64,000 bases of DNA, taken from positions 110,445-174,444 of the forward strand of contig NZ_JASJAV010000010.1 in the NCBI RefSeq assembly GCF_030066895.1, given 5' to 3'. The stretch's first letter is position 1. Every line of letters begins with the position of its first letter. The notes below the pieces were generated by a model that had not been told where the DNA came from, searched no databases, and saw only the letters and a list, made by a program, of their open reading frames with translations. Below are positions 9,453 to 19,182 of the stretch, piece by piece. Made by a program: the position numbers and the translations under genes. This stretch comes from Breoghania sp. Lineage in GTDB: Bacteria > Pseudomonadota > Alphaproteobacteria > Rhizobiales > Stappiaceae.

Positions 9453-10337
9453 ATGAGCGATTTTCGGGATAACGGTCGTGGGATCGCGGCGATGCTGGTG
9501 GCATCGGCGGGCTTCATTCTCAACGATTCCATGGTCAAATTCGTTTCCCAGGAATTGCCGCTTGGCCAGATCGTCTTTATGCGCGGGCTTTTCGCCTGCG
9601 TCCTGATCGGCACCGTCGCCTGGGTGATCGGCGCGCTTTCGCGTCCCGGCGTTCTGCTCCATCCCGCCGTCCTGCTGCGCGCCACCTCCGAAACCTTTGC
9701 CTCGGTCTTCTATCTGGCAGCGCTCGCACACCTGCCGATTGCCAACGCCACTGCCATCCTGCAGGCGCTGCCGCTGATGATCGTCGCGGCTTCCGCGCTG
9801 TTTCTGGGCGAGCATGTGGGCTGGCGACGCTGGGGCGCGGTGCTGGTGGGTTTTTGCGGCGTGCTGCTGATCGTGCGGCCGGGCTTTGCGGGTTTCGCCA
9901 TCTGGTCCCTGTCGGCCATCGTCGGCGTCACCTGTATGTCGGCGCGCGATCTGGTCACCCGCGCGATCCCGGCGGAGGTGAAAACCTTCGCCGCCGCCTT
10001 CGCCAGCGTGTTGATGACCACCTTCCTGCTTGGCCCCGCTATGGCGCCTTTTGAAGAATGGGTCGTGCCGACGCCCGGGCTTCTGGCGCTGCTTGCCGGT
10101 GCGGCCGTGTTCATGATGGTGGGGTTCGTCTTCATCATCATCGCGGTCAGAACCGGCGACATGGTGGTCGTCGCCCCGTTCCGCTATTCCATCGTGATCT
10201 GGGCGATCTGCATCGGGTATCTCGTCTGGGGCGATGTTCCCGACTGGCCGACACTCATCGGCATCGCCATTCTGATCTCGACCGGCATCTACGCCTTCCT
10301 GCGCGAACGCGCGCTTGCCGCACGCGGCGCATCCTGA
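9453..10337 (+). CDS. DMT-superfamily (EamA) transporter
   Basis: This 294-residue integral membrane protein has ten predicted helices in two EamA repeats. The first contains SAGFILNDSMVKFVSQELPL and MRGLFACVLIG; the second contains VGVTCMSARDLVTRAIP and APFRYSIVIWAICIGYLVWG. Family members export metabolites or amino acids, or import nucleotide sugars; the substrate cannot be told here. ATG 9453 gives the usual N-terminal helix. The frame is intact. It is convergent with the chemoreceptor gene, only 18 bases away. Confidence 0.9.
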   Translation: MSDFRDNGRGIAAMLVASAGFILNDSMVKFVSQELPLGQIVFMRGLFACVLIGTVAWVIGALSRPGVLLHPAVLLRATSETFASVFYLAALAHLPIANATAILQALPLMIVAASALFLGEHVGWRRWGAVLVGFCGVLLIVRPGFAGFAIWSLSAIVGVTCMSARDLVTRAIPAEVKTFAAAFASVLMTTFLLGPAMAPFEEWVVPTPGLLALLAGAAVFMMVGFVFIIIAVRTGDMVVVAPFRYSIVIWAICIGYLVWGDVPDWPTLIGIAILISTGIYAFLRERALAARGAS

Positions 10338-10355
10338 GAAAGGGGCAGGGCCTCC

Positions 10356-12054
10356 TCAGGCCGCGCGTAGCGTGGTCAGGAAACGGTCCAGTTCTTTGGT
10401 CAGAAGGTTCGACTGGGCACCGATGCTTTCAACCGTCGCGCGCACCTGTTCAGCAGACGCGCTTGAATCGGTCGTGCCCTGGCTGACGCCCGTGATGTTG
10501 GACGAGATATCGGAAGAGCCGTCGGCCACCTCGCTGGCGTTGCGTGCGATCTTCGCCGTCACCGCGTTCTGCTCTTCCACCGCTGAGGCAATTGCGGCGA
10601 TCTGCTCGTCGATGGAGGAGATTGCCTTCACCACGCCGATGATGGCCTCCGCCGTCAGATTCGAGCCGGCCTGCATCTGCTGGATATGATTGCCGATATC
10701 TTCCGTCGCCTTGCCTGTCTGGGAGGCGAGGTCCTTGACCTCGGACGCGACGACCGCGAAGCCCTTGCCCGCTTCGCCGGCCCGCGCGGCCTCGATGGTG
10801 GCGTTCAGCGCGAGGAGGTTCGTCTGGTCGGCGATGTCGGAAATGAGCTTGATGACCTCGTCGATCTTTGCGGCGGAGGCTGACAGCCCCTCGACTGTTT
10901 CGTTGGAGGTGCGGGCCTGTTTGGTGGATTCGGCGGAAAGCGACAGCGCCTTGGCGACCTGACGGCTGATCTCCTCGATCGAGGCGGCCAGCTCCTCGGC
11001 CGCGGAGGCGCGCTCGCGGGTCTGCGTGGCGTTTTCCGCCATGCCCTTGGCGACGGCTGACAGTTCCTCCACCGCGGAGGAAAGCTGCATCGCGATCTCC
11101 TTGACCGTCTGCTCCAGTTCGTCGGCCAGCCGCATCATCGCGTCGCGCTTTTCCTGCTCGACGCGGGCCTCTTCCTCCGCAGCTTGCTTGCGCAGGCGCT
11201 CCACCTCGATCATGTTGGTCTTGAAGGTCTCGAATGCCTGCGCCACGCGGCCGACCTCGTCCTGACTGGAAACGTTGACGGTGACCGACGTGTCGCCGCG
11301 CGCCAGCTCATCGGAGACCGCGATCAACGGACGCGAAATGCCGCGCTTGGCGAAAAAGAGGGCAAGCGAAACGCTCAGCACGATGGAGAGAGCGGAGATG
11401 ACGACGAGTTGCCAGAAGACGGAAGTTTCGTGGTCTTCGGCGTTCAGCGTGGCGTTCTTGGTGAATTGCTGAATGGAGACCAGCACCTCGATCAGGCGTT
11501 TGTCCAGCGCCTTTTCTTCCGCCTCGATCTGAACGGCGAGGTCTTCGGCTTCCTGCTGACGGCCTTCTTCGATCAGTCTGGTGATCTCCTCGACATGCTC
11601 GTCGAAGACCTTGTGGCTTGCTTCGATCTCCTTGAGCTGACCGAGCACTTGGCTGAAGGCGTTGCGAGCCTCCTCTGTGTCGGCCGCCTGCAGCCCCTTC
11701 TGCGCGATTTCGTGCCCTGCCGCGATGCCGTATCCACTTTCTTCGCAAGCTGCGAGAAGGACGCCTGGGCCTGCCGGAAATGCTCATCGGAATTCGGCGT
11801 TTCGATATGACCGAGACGCAGCATTCACTCCAGGAGAATGGCCTGCTCCAGCTGGCCGACGGTCACTTCGTTGACCGTCTGGGTAGGGGAATGTCGTTTT
11901 CCGCGATATGTTCGATCTCACCGCCGATCCGGGACATCTGAAAGACCTCGACCGTGGCCACGATGATGGTGAAGACGGTCACGACCTCCACGATCATCAG
12001 GATCTTGGTGGAGACCGACTTCACGGCAAATCCGGAGAGAAGACTGCTCATCAA
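10356..12054 (-). pseudogene. Methyl-accepting chemotaxis protein, 5' half broken
   Basis: The C-terminal 430 residues are intact: an extracytoplasmic helical region, a second membrane helix, HAMP ([19 protein letters not shown]), and the signalling domain with the hairpin tip [20 protein letters not shown] and [13 protein letters not shown]. The start MMSSLLSGFAVKSVSTKIL and first helix (11863-12054) are in one frame. A one-base loss near 11893 shifts the expected TQTVNEVTVGQLEQAILLE. In that frame a TGA (11825-11827) stands before MLRLGHIETPN, perhaps from CGA. A second one-base loss near 11730 separates KKVDT from [13 protein letters not shown]. The sensory domain cannot be made as one chain. 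Confidence 0.85.
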
Positions 12055-12159
12055 AACCTCGCGACCGGCTTGAAATCGAAACGAAAGCGTGTGGGACAGT
12101 GCTCGCGCATCGACCGGCGTCCGTCAGGAGACGTCAGGATCTGGTCGAGAAGCTCTTAA

Positions 12160-12303
12160 AATTCTGACGTAAGGATAAAGAAGATAAAAATATAGCAATT
12201 AAGGTAGTGTAAAATAGACGGTTGACTTTTATTTTGTAAAATACTGATATATATAAATAAAAATAAAGCCATATATATTCATTTTATATAAAATACATAT
12301 TAA
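12160..12303. other. AT-rich spacer
   Basis: About 140 bases of strongly AT-rich sequence (runs such as GATATATATAAATAAAAATA) lie between the chemoreceptor and the ferredoxin-like gene. The surroundings are above 60% GC. No gene is present. It may hold promoter or nucleoid-protein binding sites; similar spacers occur near 50.0, 52.0 and 55.1 kb. Confidence 0.6.
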
Positions 12304-12346
12304 ATGAAAGCCTGGCTTCCTGCTTTCGGAATGCTGTTTCTCAGGC

Positions 12347-14431
12347 TTAGTTGCGCTTCAGGAAATTGTCGACCGTCAGCCCGGCCTTGTCTGCTTCGAG
12401 ATAATCGGCGGTGGTGCATAGTTGCGGGCGCTCGCCGGACCGCAGGGGGGCTGTCCGGCATGCTCCACTGCGCGCTTACACGGCAATCGTCACACATGCG
12501 GATCAGCTTCATCTGGTCGGCGTTGCGATATATCCAGTGATTGCCCGAGAGCTTCTCGGCGATCCGGTTGATGGTAGATTGCGTGCCAAAGGGCTTGCCG
12601 CAGGAAATGCAGAGCGCCGATTCCTCCTCGTTGAGGGTGCGCGGGCTCATCGCCTCCGCCCGCCCGTCATAGCGCGGCTCCAGCGTGATGATCTTTTCCG
12701 GGCAGGTATCGGCGCATAGCTCGCATTGAACGCAGGAGCTCTCGGTAAACCGCAGTTGCGGGCGATCGGGATTGTCGGAAAGGGCGCCCGTCGGACAGGC
12801 GGAAACGCAGGAGAGGCACAGGGTGCAGCCATCCGTATCGACGACGACCTGTCCGTAAGGCGCGCCGGAGGGCAGGGCGATGACATCCGCCGGATCGCTC
12901 CCGGTTTCGCGCAACTGGCCGAGCACCGCATGCGCCATGTCGCGCTTTCCGGAAATGGTGGCAAGCCGCCGGGGCTTTGCGCCGGGCCGGGCGGGCAGAC
13001 CGTAGAGCATCTCCTCCATCGCATCCGGATCTACGATCTCCAGCACATGCAGACGGCCGATCGCCTCGTGACCGAAACCGGCCAGCAGTGCCTCAGCCAG
13101 TTCGATCTGGGCATCGAGCGGGGGGCGTTCCTCCGCCTTGTGCGGATTGGCGAGCCAGACGATGTGCTCCGCGCCGTTCAGGATCGCCGCCAGGGTCGTC
13201 TCGTGCCCGGTCTGGAAGATCGAATGCAGCCCGAGCGGCAGGACGTTCGCAGGCAATCCGCGCCCGAACCGCGCGGCGGTGGCGATCAGATCCGCGCCGT
13301 GGGTCTCGTCATGCAGCAGTAGAACCGGGTGGGAGCCGTCCGCCTCGCCGTAGATCGTGACGAGCGTCTGGGTGCGCTGGGCGAAATCGGCCCGGCGCGG
13401 ATAGGCATAGGAAACGGCTCCGGTCGGGCAGGAGGCCGCGCAGGATTCGCAGCCCGCGCAGATGCCGTGATCGTAGGCGACCGCGTCGCCCGCATCGCTC
13501 ACCGCGCCCGCAGGACAGCGGCCGGAGCGCGAATGGGCGCAGATATTGGCGTCGTAGCTGACATAAAGCGGCTTCTCGAACGTGCCAACCATTTCCTAGG
13601 CTTCAAGCAGAATGCGGGTGACAGCGGTCGGGTCCTTCGGATCTGCGCGGAAACAGCCTTCGCGCTTTTCCCAACCTGTCAGGGGCGGCGTGCCGCTCGA
13701 GATATCGACCACGATCGCACAGTCCGATTTCGCCCCGTCGCGCGCCATTGCAAACTGCTGTTCGGCCCGCGAGGGCGGCAGGATCGGCGCGTAAGCATCG
13801 ACGCTTACGCTGAATGCGCCGAGCGAACTGGACAGCGCGCGGATTTGGTCGGAATAGATCGCAACGTCCATCATCGACGGCAGGACGATGTCTGAGGTCT
13901 CGCTCAACAGAAGCGTGACGGAGAGTCGGGCATTGAGCATGCGCGCGGCATCAAGTGCCTGCTGGCCTGCGCCGTAGACGAGGCACAAGCCGGAACTCTC
14001 GATGGTTTTCAGCCCCGTCGGCTCCGCTTCGATCGTCGCTTCCTCGATCAGGGCGCGGATCTTGGCGTGCGGATCCTGATTGCGGGCAGTCCGGCCCGCG
14101 CGCTCGCGGGTGTTGAAGAAGGAAACCCGGTTTTCGGCGCCTGTATCTTGCGCGATTTCACGAAACAGCGGCGCTTCCTGCGTGCAGGCGACAAGAAGCG
14201 GCGCGCCGCCGCGGCAAGCGCCTTCTCGTAGGTCCCGATGCCTGCCCGGCATAGATGGCGGTGGATTGTCGGTGCGCCGTTTTCGTCCGCACTGGAGGCT
14301 AGTCGTTGGCCGTCCAGCGCCATTGTTCCTTCGCAGTTGCAGATCAGGATTTCGCGATCGCGAATTTTCACGAGAACTTCTTCAACGGGCGCATCAAGCT
14401 CGATGGTTGAAGATGTTTTGCGCGCATTCAA
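12347..14431 (-). pseudogene. Formate dehydrogenase-associated multi-cluster ferredoxin-like protein, broken
   Basis: One ~680-residue gene is recognisable in pieces. The 5' part (RDREILICNCEGTMALDGQR, then LCRAGIGTYEKALAAAA) shifts near 14215 into PLLVACTQEAPLFREIAQ. A TAG at 13595-13593 interrupts RILLEA-stop-EMVGTFEKPLYV. The next block has NICAHSRSGR joined straight to CPAGAV; the expected VGCTRCLDL-like Cys segment is missing in frame. The ferredoxin motifs GICAGCESCAASCPTGA, CTLCLSCVSACPTGA and CVQCELCADTCPEK remain. An extra C in a six-base run near 12455 shifts the C-terminus, whose true end is ADKAGLTVDNFLKRN. Genes like this sit beside formate dehydrogenase in rhizobia; the function is unknown, presumably electron transfer or cofactor assembly. 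Confidence 0.82.
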
Positions 14432-14523
14432 CCATTATTTGCCGTATCATCCGTTCTAACTGGATGAACCCGCATTGCCAGTTATTTCACAAATATAAGT
14501 ATTATCTGCAATCAGGTGAGACG
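14432..14523. promoter_or_regulatory. Divergent promoter region
   Basis: This 92-base spacer separates the ferredoxin-like gene (minus) from the DUF3305 gene (plus). It contains a short inverted repeat, AACTGG at 14458 and CCAGTT near 14478, plus a moderately AT-rich stretch. A shared operator for the two formate dehydrogenase accessory units is plausible but unproven. AGGTGAG before ATG 14524 is the ribosome site. Confidence 0.4.
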
Positions 14524-15123
14524 ATGACGGAACACATGGACGAGGACGGCGTGAAGGCGGAGGTTTCCATTCCCGTCGGCGCTGTCGTGGAGTGCAGGCG
14601 CGTCGATCACCCGTGGGCGGACTGGTCGTGGTGCCCGGTCGCCGCCGTCATCGATCCTCCGAAGATGGACGACTGGCACACCATGGTGAGTGAGGGCGAT
14701 GTCACCCGCTTTCATGCCGGAACGAAGATGGTGACGCTGCACCGCAAGCTGGTGGAATCCTACCGTATCAACCTGGCGCTGGAGACGCCGAGCCTTTGGA
14801 TCATGCTGGATGCCGTCGAGCCCGGCGAGGCCCAACCCTGGAAACTCTCCGCCATCACCGCCTGTCCCTATGACGCACAGGATCTGGCCGACAGCGGCGA
14901 GGGCATTCTGGAACAGGTTCCGACGCCGGAGGATCTGGTCGCCGTGCTGGTCGAGCTCGTCCGCGCCCACCCGCTGCCGGAAGAATTCAGAAAGTGGCGG
15001 CGCGACGAGGTGAAGGTGGAGGAACTAAAATTCGGCAAGGAGCCGATCTTCGCTAAGCGACCCGGCACGCCGCCCTCCGCAGGCGAGGCGCGCGGGGAGG
15101 GCGACGAGGGCTGCAAGGGCTGA
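14524..15123 (+). CDS. DUF3305 family formate dehydrogenase accessory protein
   Basis: This ~199-residue protein has the DUF3305 pattern: an N-terminal strand SIPVGAVVECRRVDHPWADW (about residues 13-32), a central FHAGTKMVTLHRKLVESYRI block, WIMLDAVEP, and a C-terminal FRKWRRDEVKVEELKFG. Members are usually paired with DUF3306 beside formate dehydrogenase and are cytoplasmic. No catalytic residues are known. The last ~20 residues (SAGEARGEGDEGCKG) look non-conserved. The stop overlaps the reading frame of the DUF3306 gene. Confidence 0.82.
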   Translation: MTEHMDEDGVKAEVSIPVGAVVECRRVDHPWADWSWCPVAAVIDPPKMDDWHTMVSEGDVTRFHAGTKMVTLHRKLVESYRINLALETPSLWIMLDAVEPGEAQPWKLSAITACPYDAQDLADSGEGILEQVPTPEDLVAVLVELVRAHPLPEEFRKWRRDEVKVEELKFGKEPIFAKRPGTPPSAGEARGEGDEGCKG

Positions 15124-15757
15124 GGAGCGTTTCCTTTCCCGCTGGGCCCGGCGCAAGAACGCGGCCGCGGGCGGGATCGAACAGGACGACGAACCGCTTG
15201 CCGAGGTGGAGGTCCCGGACGTCGTCGCCGAGGCCTTGGGCGATGCAGAATCGGTTGCGGACGAGGAGGCGGAGGCCAACCGGCTGGCCGCGGAGGCGGT
15301 GGATCTGGAGACCGTCGGCCCGCAGACGGACATGAGAGTTTTTATGAAAAGGGGCGTGCCGTTGGTTCTGAAGGCGGCGGCCTTGCGCAAATTGTGGAGT
15401 TCCGACCCGGTCTTTGCCTATCTTGATGGGCTGAACGACTAAGACACAGATTTCACCGGAAAGGTGGAGGCTGGAAAGGCCGTCGTGACCCGTTGGCAGA
15501 TCGGCAAGGAGTTCGCGGAGTCCGGGAAGGGGAAGCCCGAGAACGCGGAGATGGAAGGCGAAGGGGCCTCGCCCGAGGCGGCAGAGGCAGCGCCGGAGCA
15601 CCCGCAGGTCGAGCCGGTGCGAGAGGGGCCCGAGCCCGAAGAGGTTCACGACGCGGAAATTGCGGGTGAAGAAGAGGTCGTGCCGGGACGCGTCTCGCTG
15701 CGCGGACGACTGGCGCTCGACTGGTCCGATGCGGGGTCGGGGAACGAGGGGAATTGA
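15122..15757 (+). pseudogene. DUF3306 family formate dehydrogenase accessory protein, interrupted
   Basis: The family signature FLSRWARRKNAA begins at about 15131, in a frame with no clear initiator; EERFLSRW overlaps the end of the DUF3305 gene. The conserved centre is LKAAALRKLWSSDPVFAYLDGLND. A TAA at 15440-15442 follows, where relatives have Tyr (LNDYD). The same frame then continues through DTDFTGKVEAGKAVVTRW to an acidic, Glu/Pro-rich tail. The lesion is a transversion from TAT or TAC. Loss of a clear start and the internal stop suggest inactivity. Confidence 0.75.
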
Positions 15758-15788
15758 GCGGGAAGCGCGTTGGGAGGAATGGTGCTTG

Positions 15789-15949
15789 GGGCCCATCCTT
15801 CGAGACGCCGTCTTGCGACGGCTCCTCAGGATGACGTTATCGTGTTGATATGGCGAAGAAGGTTAGCAACACGACAGCATCGTCCGGCCCTTCCACTCGG
15901 TAACGTCATCCTGAGGAGGTCGCGGAGCGGCCGTCTCGAAGGATGGGCT
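15789..15949. repeat. Intergenic palindrome, family A (copy 3)
   Basis: This is the best-preserved copy. GGCCCATCCTTCGAGACGCC opens it, CTCCTCAGGATGACGTTATC follows, and GTAACGTCATCCTGAGGAG with CGTCTCGAAGGATGGGC closes it. It lies between the end of DUF3306 and the convergent LysE gene. Confidence 0.85.
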
Positions 15950-15982
15950 CCAGCCACGAACCCCACCGCGCGAGCTCCGTGA

Positions 15983-16615
15983 TCACCCCGCCTTTTCGGC
16001 CGCCAGTTTCAGCCCGAAGCCGATGAAGATGGCGCCGCTGGCCCGGTTGATCCATTTGCCCGCGCGCTCAAAGGCTGCGCGCATTTTCGGCACGGTCTAG
16101 GACATCCCCACGAACCACGCGATCAGGCACGTCGCCATGACGAGGCCTTAGCACACCTTTACCGCCACCGGGGTCTCGTGACTGATCAGCGTGGAGAGGA
16201 TCGACAGGAAAAAGAACACCGGCTTCGGGTTCAGCGCATTGGCGAGCAAGCCCAGCAGGAACGCCTTGCCCGCGCTTTGATCCGGACGCATGGCCTTTTC
16301 CAGCGCGTTGACGGCGATCACCGTTGTTCCGGCCCTGAGCGACTGGATGCCGATATAGATCAGATAGGCGACGCCGAGCCACTTAATCACGTTGAACAGC
16401 AGGATCGACTTGGAGATGATCAGTCCGAGCCCGAGGATCGTGTAGGTGACGTGGAACAGCAGCGACGTGCCGATACCAAAGCTCGTCAGAATGGTGGCGC
16501 GGCGCCCGTAAAGCATGGCCTGGCGCATCACCATCGCGGTATCCGCGCCCGGCGCCACGATGGCGAAGGAAAAGACCGCCATCAGCGAGGCAAGTTCGAT
16601 CAGGTACTGGTGCAT
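15983..16615 (-). pseudogene. LysE/RhtB-family exporter, two nonsense codons
   Basis: This is an amino-acid or homoserine-lactone exporter. MHQYLIELASLMAVFSFAIV opens the first helix, followed by the family motif APGADTAMVMRQAMLYGRR and further helices (GIGTSLLFHVTYTILGLGL; NALNPKPVFFFLSIL). TAA at 16150-16148 falls after VAVKVC, where Tyr is expected. GLVMATCLIAWFVGMS is then followed by TAG, where Trp is expected. The rest (AFERAGKWINRASGAIFIGF) is in frame to TGA at 15985. Two stops in one gene make a sequencing slip less likely. The truncated product would lack the last helix or two. Confidence 0.85.
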
Positions 16616-16679
16616 GGGACGTATCCGGCAAGAGGGTACCCTGGCACTCTAGGGCGGCATGTCTCGGAAGGGAAGCGGA

Positions 16680-16795
16680 AGGCGCGCTGCGCCTGCTTGT
16701 TGCGCTGGATTCCGGATTGGGCCATGCAGCTTTGCTGCAGGCCGTCCGGAATCCAGCGCAATGGACTGCGGTGAAGCCGCTCCGTTTCCGCTTCC
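16680..16795. repeat. Intergenic palindrome, family B (copy 1, short form)
   Basis: TTGCGCTGGATTCCGGAT pairs with CCGTCCGGAATCCAGCGCA, with GCAGCTTTGCTGC as the inner hairpin. This copy lacks the central TTGTAA/TTACAA arms found in the longer copies at 23343, 27808, 30681, 34025 and 41180. Confidence 0.8.
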
Positions 16796-16797
16796 CC

Positions 16798-17372
16798 TCA
16801 CGCCTCCGACGGACACATCAGCGCCAGCAACGCATCGGTATCGGCTCTCAGCCGCGCCTCGTCGCCGTAGATTCTGTCGATGACCGCGAGTCCGCGGGTG
16901 AAGGTGACGATCAGCCGAGCCATCGCCGGAGCGGGCAACCGGCTTCCTTCTCTCTCGCACAAGGATTCAAGTCCCTCGACGAGGATTGTCTCCAACTCTG
17001 CGAGCAGATGTTTGAGCCCTGCGCGGGTCCTCTCCTGGTGCGCGTGATCCTCCAGTGCCATGCGGGTGGTCAGGCAGCCGCGTCGTTCTGCAATGCCGCG
17101 AATGCTGCGGCAAACACACCTTCCAGTGCATCTCTCAATGTCGATCTGTCCAGCGCCTGGCGGAAGCGGGCCAGCACCTCACGCGTGTAGTTCTCGAACG
17201 CCAGAATGTAGATCTCGTCCTTGTCGCCATAGGCGTTGTAGAGCGAGCCGCGCTGAACGCTGGTGGCCTGCGTCAGATCGCCCATCGTCGTGCCCGCAAG
17301 GCCCCGATCCGAGAACAGGCGCAACGCCTCTCTGATGACCTGCGTCTCGTCGAATTGTCGGATCCCGACCAT
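16798..17372 (-). pseudogene. TetR-family regulator, frameshifted
   Basis: The N-terminal helix-turn-helix is clear: ALRLFSDRGLAGTTMGDLTQ and then VQRGSLYNAYGDKDEIYILA. The reading ends at LQNDAAA (17070), while GCLTTRMALEDHAHQERTRA continues in another frame to the stop at 16798. A one-base loss near 17075 explains the break. The DNA-binding domain is complete, but most of the ligand-binding domain would be lost. It is divergent from the acyl-CoA thioesterase-like gene, its likely target. Confidence 0.83.
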
Positions 17373-17515
17373 GTGCGATTCCCTAGCGGCAGTTTTATCT
17401 TGACGATGATGTCAAATTTGATAGCCTCATCAAAGATGAGAGATTTTCTTGAAGATTTCACACGGCAAATGTCCGAGAATGTGCGGTTTTCGCGGTATCC
17501 GGAAAGGGTGGTGGC
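17373..17515. promoter_or_regulatory. Divergent TetR/thioesterase promoter region
   Basis: The 143-base spacer is less GC-rich than its flanks. It contains TTTGATAG and CTCATCAAAGATGAGAG, where CTCATC and GATGAG form a 6-bp inverted repeat at about 17426-17441. This is a candidate TetR operator. Exact promoter elements cannot be placed with certainty. Confidence 0.4.
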
Positions 17516-18001
17516 ATGACGGAAGGGGCGGATAGTCTGACTGCTGAGACCGCCCGTGACTGTGCCTCCGGCGTCAATGCTGATCGCGAGCCGGGTGAAC
17601 ACGCCCGCAAGTGTTACGCCACCACAGACAAAATCCGCTATGGCGACACCGACCGGCAGGGCCACGTCAACAACGCCGTCTTTTCCACCTTTCTGGAGAC
17701 GGGGCGTGCCGAGATCCTCTATGCGGAGGAGGCGCGCAGGCATTGTCAGGGCGCATCCTTCGTCATCGCCACCCTGACGCTGGAATATCTGAGCCCGCTG
17801 TTCTGGCCGGGCACGGTCACCATCGAAACCATCGTGATGCGGGTCGGTACCAGCTCGATCGAACTGTCTCAGCGGATTTTGCAGGACGGCACCCATGCCG
17901 CCAGCGGCCGCACCGTCATCGTTCAGGTGGATGATGCCACCGAGAAGGGCAAACCCCTTTCAGACGAGATGAAAGCATTTCTGAAACAGTACCAGACTTG
18001 A
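17516..18001 (+). CDS. Acyl-CoA thioesterase (4HBT hotdog fold)
   Basis: This 161-residue protein begins with a ~30-residue polar extension and then the hotdog domain: KIRYGDTDRQGHVNNAVFST holds the family Asp and the GHVNN turn. RAEILYAEEARRH and LEYLSPLFWPGTVTIET follow. Members hydrolyse acyl-CoA thioesters, often 4-hydroxybenzoyl- or short-chain acyl-CoA; the substrate is not determinable. The divergent TetR remnant suggests induction by a CoA ester or fatty acid. The start could be later, near KCYATTDK. Confidence 0.85.
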   Translation: MTEGADSLTAETARDCASGVNADREPGEHARKCYATTDKIRYGDTDRQGHVNNAVFSTFLETGRAEILYAEEARRHCQGASFVIATLTLEYLSPLFWPGTVTIETIVMRVGTSSIELSQRILQDGTHAASGRTVIVQVDDATEKGKPLSDEMKAFLKQYQT

Positions 18002-18184
18002 TGACCATCAAAGAATTCAAGAGCCGGTAGAACCGCCGCTGCCATTGCTGCACGTTCCCAGTTCGACTTCGTGAAAGCAGGAACGGCGCCCATACCCCGA
18101 CACCTCCGGGCTAGAAACGAAGAAGCCGCGGGGCCCGACCGTGATCGGAGTCCACGGCTTTCAACAAACCGGAGTGAGGCGCGC

Positions 18185-18781
18185 TCAGTGCTTGATGATC
18201 ACCTTGGCGCCGGCCTCGACGCGGTCGTAAAGGTCGATGACGTCGTCATTGGCCATGCGGATGCAGCCCGAGGAGACGGCCTGACCGATGGTCCAGGGCT
18301 CGTTAGACCGGTGGATGCGGTAAAGCGAGCCGCCCAGATACATGGCGCGCGCGCCGAGCGGGTTGTTCGGTCCACCTTCCATGTAGGCCGGCAGCTTGCG
18401 GCCCTTGCGGTGTTCGCGCGCCACCATCTGCCGCGGCGGGTTCCAGCCCGGCCATTCCGCCTTGCGCGCGACATGCTTGATGCCCGCCCACTGGAAGCCC
18501 TCGCGGCCGAAGTCGATGCCGTATTTCATGGCGCGCCCTTTATCCATCACGTAGTAGAGCCGGCGCTCGCCCGTATCGATGATGATCGTGCCGGGCTTCT
18601 GGTGGCCGTAATAGGAAACGACCTTCTTGCGGATCGGCGACTTGCCGCTATGAGCACCCGGTCCGATTTCCATCCACGTCTTCGTCGCCGGATCGAAGAT
18701 CTTCGTATTCGCCGCACTTGAAGACGCCGCCGCAAGGCTGCCAATCATCAAAGCTGCCGTAATCGCGAGAAGCTTGCGCAT
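18185..18781 (-). CDS. L,D-transpeptidase (YkuD domain), exported
   Basis: This 198-residue periplasmic enzyme makes 3-3 peptidoglycan or lipoprotein cross-links. MRKLLAITAALMIGSLAAAS is a signal peptide. The YkuD domain spans about residues 55-198: GTIIIDTGERRLYYVMDKGR, then RAMYLGGSLYRIHRSN, and the active-site block AVSSGCIRMANDDVIDLYDR with the catalytic Cys near residue 171. ATG 18781 was chosen because the signal peptide starts there; an in-frame ATG lies 15 bases upstream. An 83-bp internal segment is repeated in inverted orientation at 19949-20031. Confidence 0.92.
   Translation of the reverse strand: MRKLLAITAALMIGSLAAASSSAANTKIFDPATKTWMEIGPGAHSGKSPIRKKVVSYYGHQKPGTIIIDTGERRLYYVMDKGRAMKYGIDFGREGFQWAGIKHVARKAEWPGWNPPRQMVAREHRKGRKLPAYMEGGPNNPLGARAMYLGGSLYRIHRSNEPWTIGQAVSSGCIRMANDDVIDLYDRVEAGAKVIIKH
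18583..18665 (+). repeat. Inverted 83-bp repeat, arm 1 (inside the L,D-transpeptidase gene)
   Basis: The sequence from TGATCGTGCCGGGCTTCTGG to CTATGAGCACCCGGTCCG matches the reverse complement of 19949-20031. I count two differences (GTAAT here, ATCAT there). This arm is the native coding sequence (PGTIIID to SGKSPIRKKV on the minus strand). Confidence 0.92.
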
Positions 18782-19182
18782 CCCAATCCCTTTCACGTTC
18801 GTCCATCACCGCCTTGCCGTCGGATGATCTTGCCTCAATCATCATCGAACGGCAGGAATTCACACCCGCTCCCCGGCCAAGGGCATCCGGTCGAAATGTA
18901 CGTCTGTGCTCAGGTCGCACCGTACCGAATGTTTCATCCCAAGAGACACAGGTCTCCGTTTCGTGCCCGAGCTCTCGATCCGGATCGGAAAGGGGCGGCC
19001 CGAAATACGCGACTAACTCAACTCAAACGGATGAAACGACGCTAGGCCGTGTCAGGTTGCGATGATGTTAACGTTCTCGCGCCTTAGCAAGCCGTGATGC
19101 GGGTCACGTTCCTGCGGATTGGCGGGAAACCGCGCTCCTGTTTTCGTCCCCCCACATGGAACGCAGGCGAAGCTACGTAGTA
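18782..19182. other. Intergenic region, nothing recognised
   Basis: This 401-base spacer lies between the start of the L,D-transpeptidase and the end of the SulP remnant. No coding pattern, strong hairpin or repeat-family member was seen. The transpeptidase promoter should be here. Confidence 0.5.
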
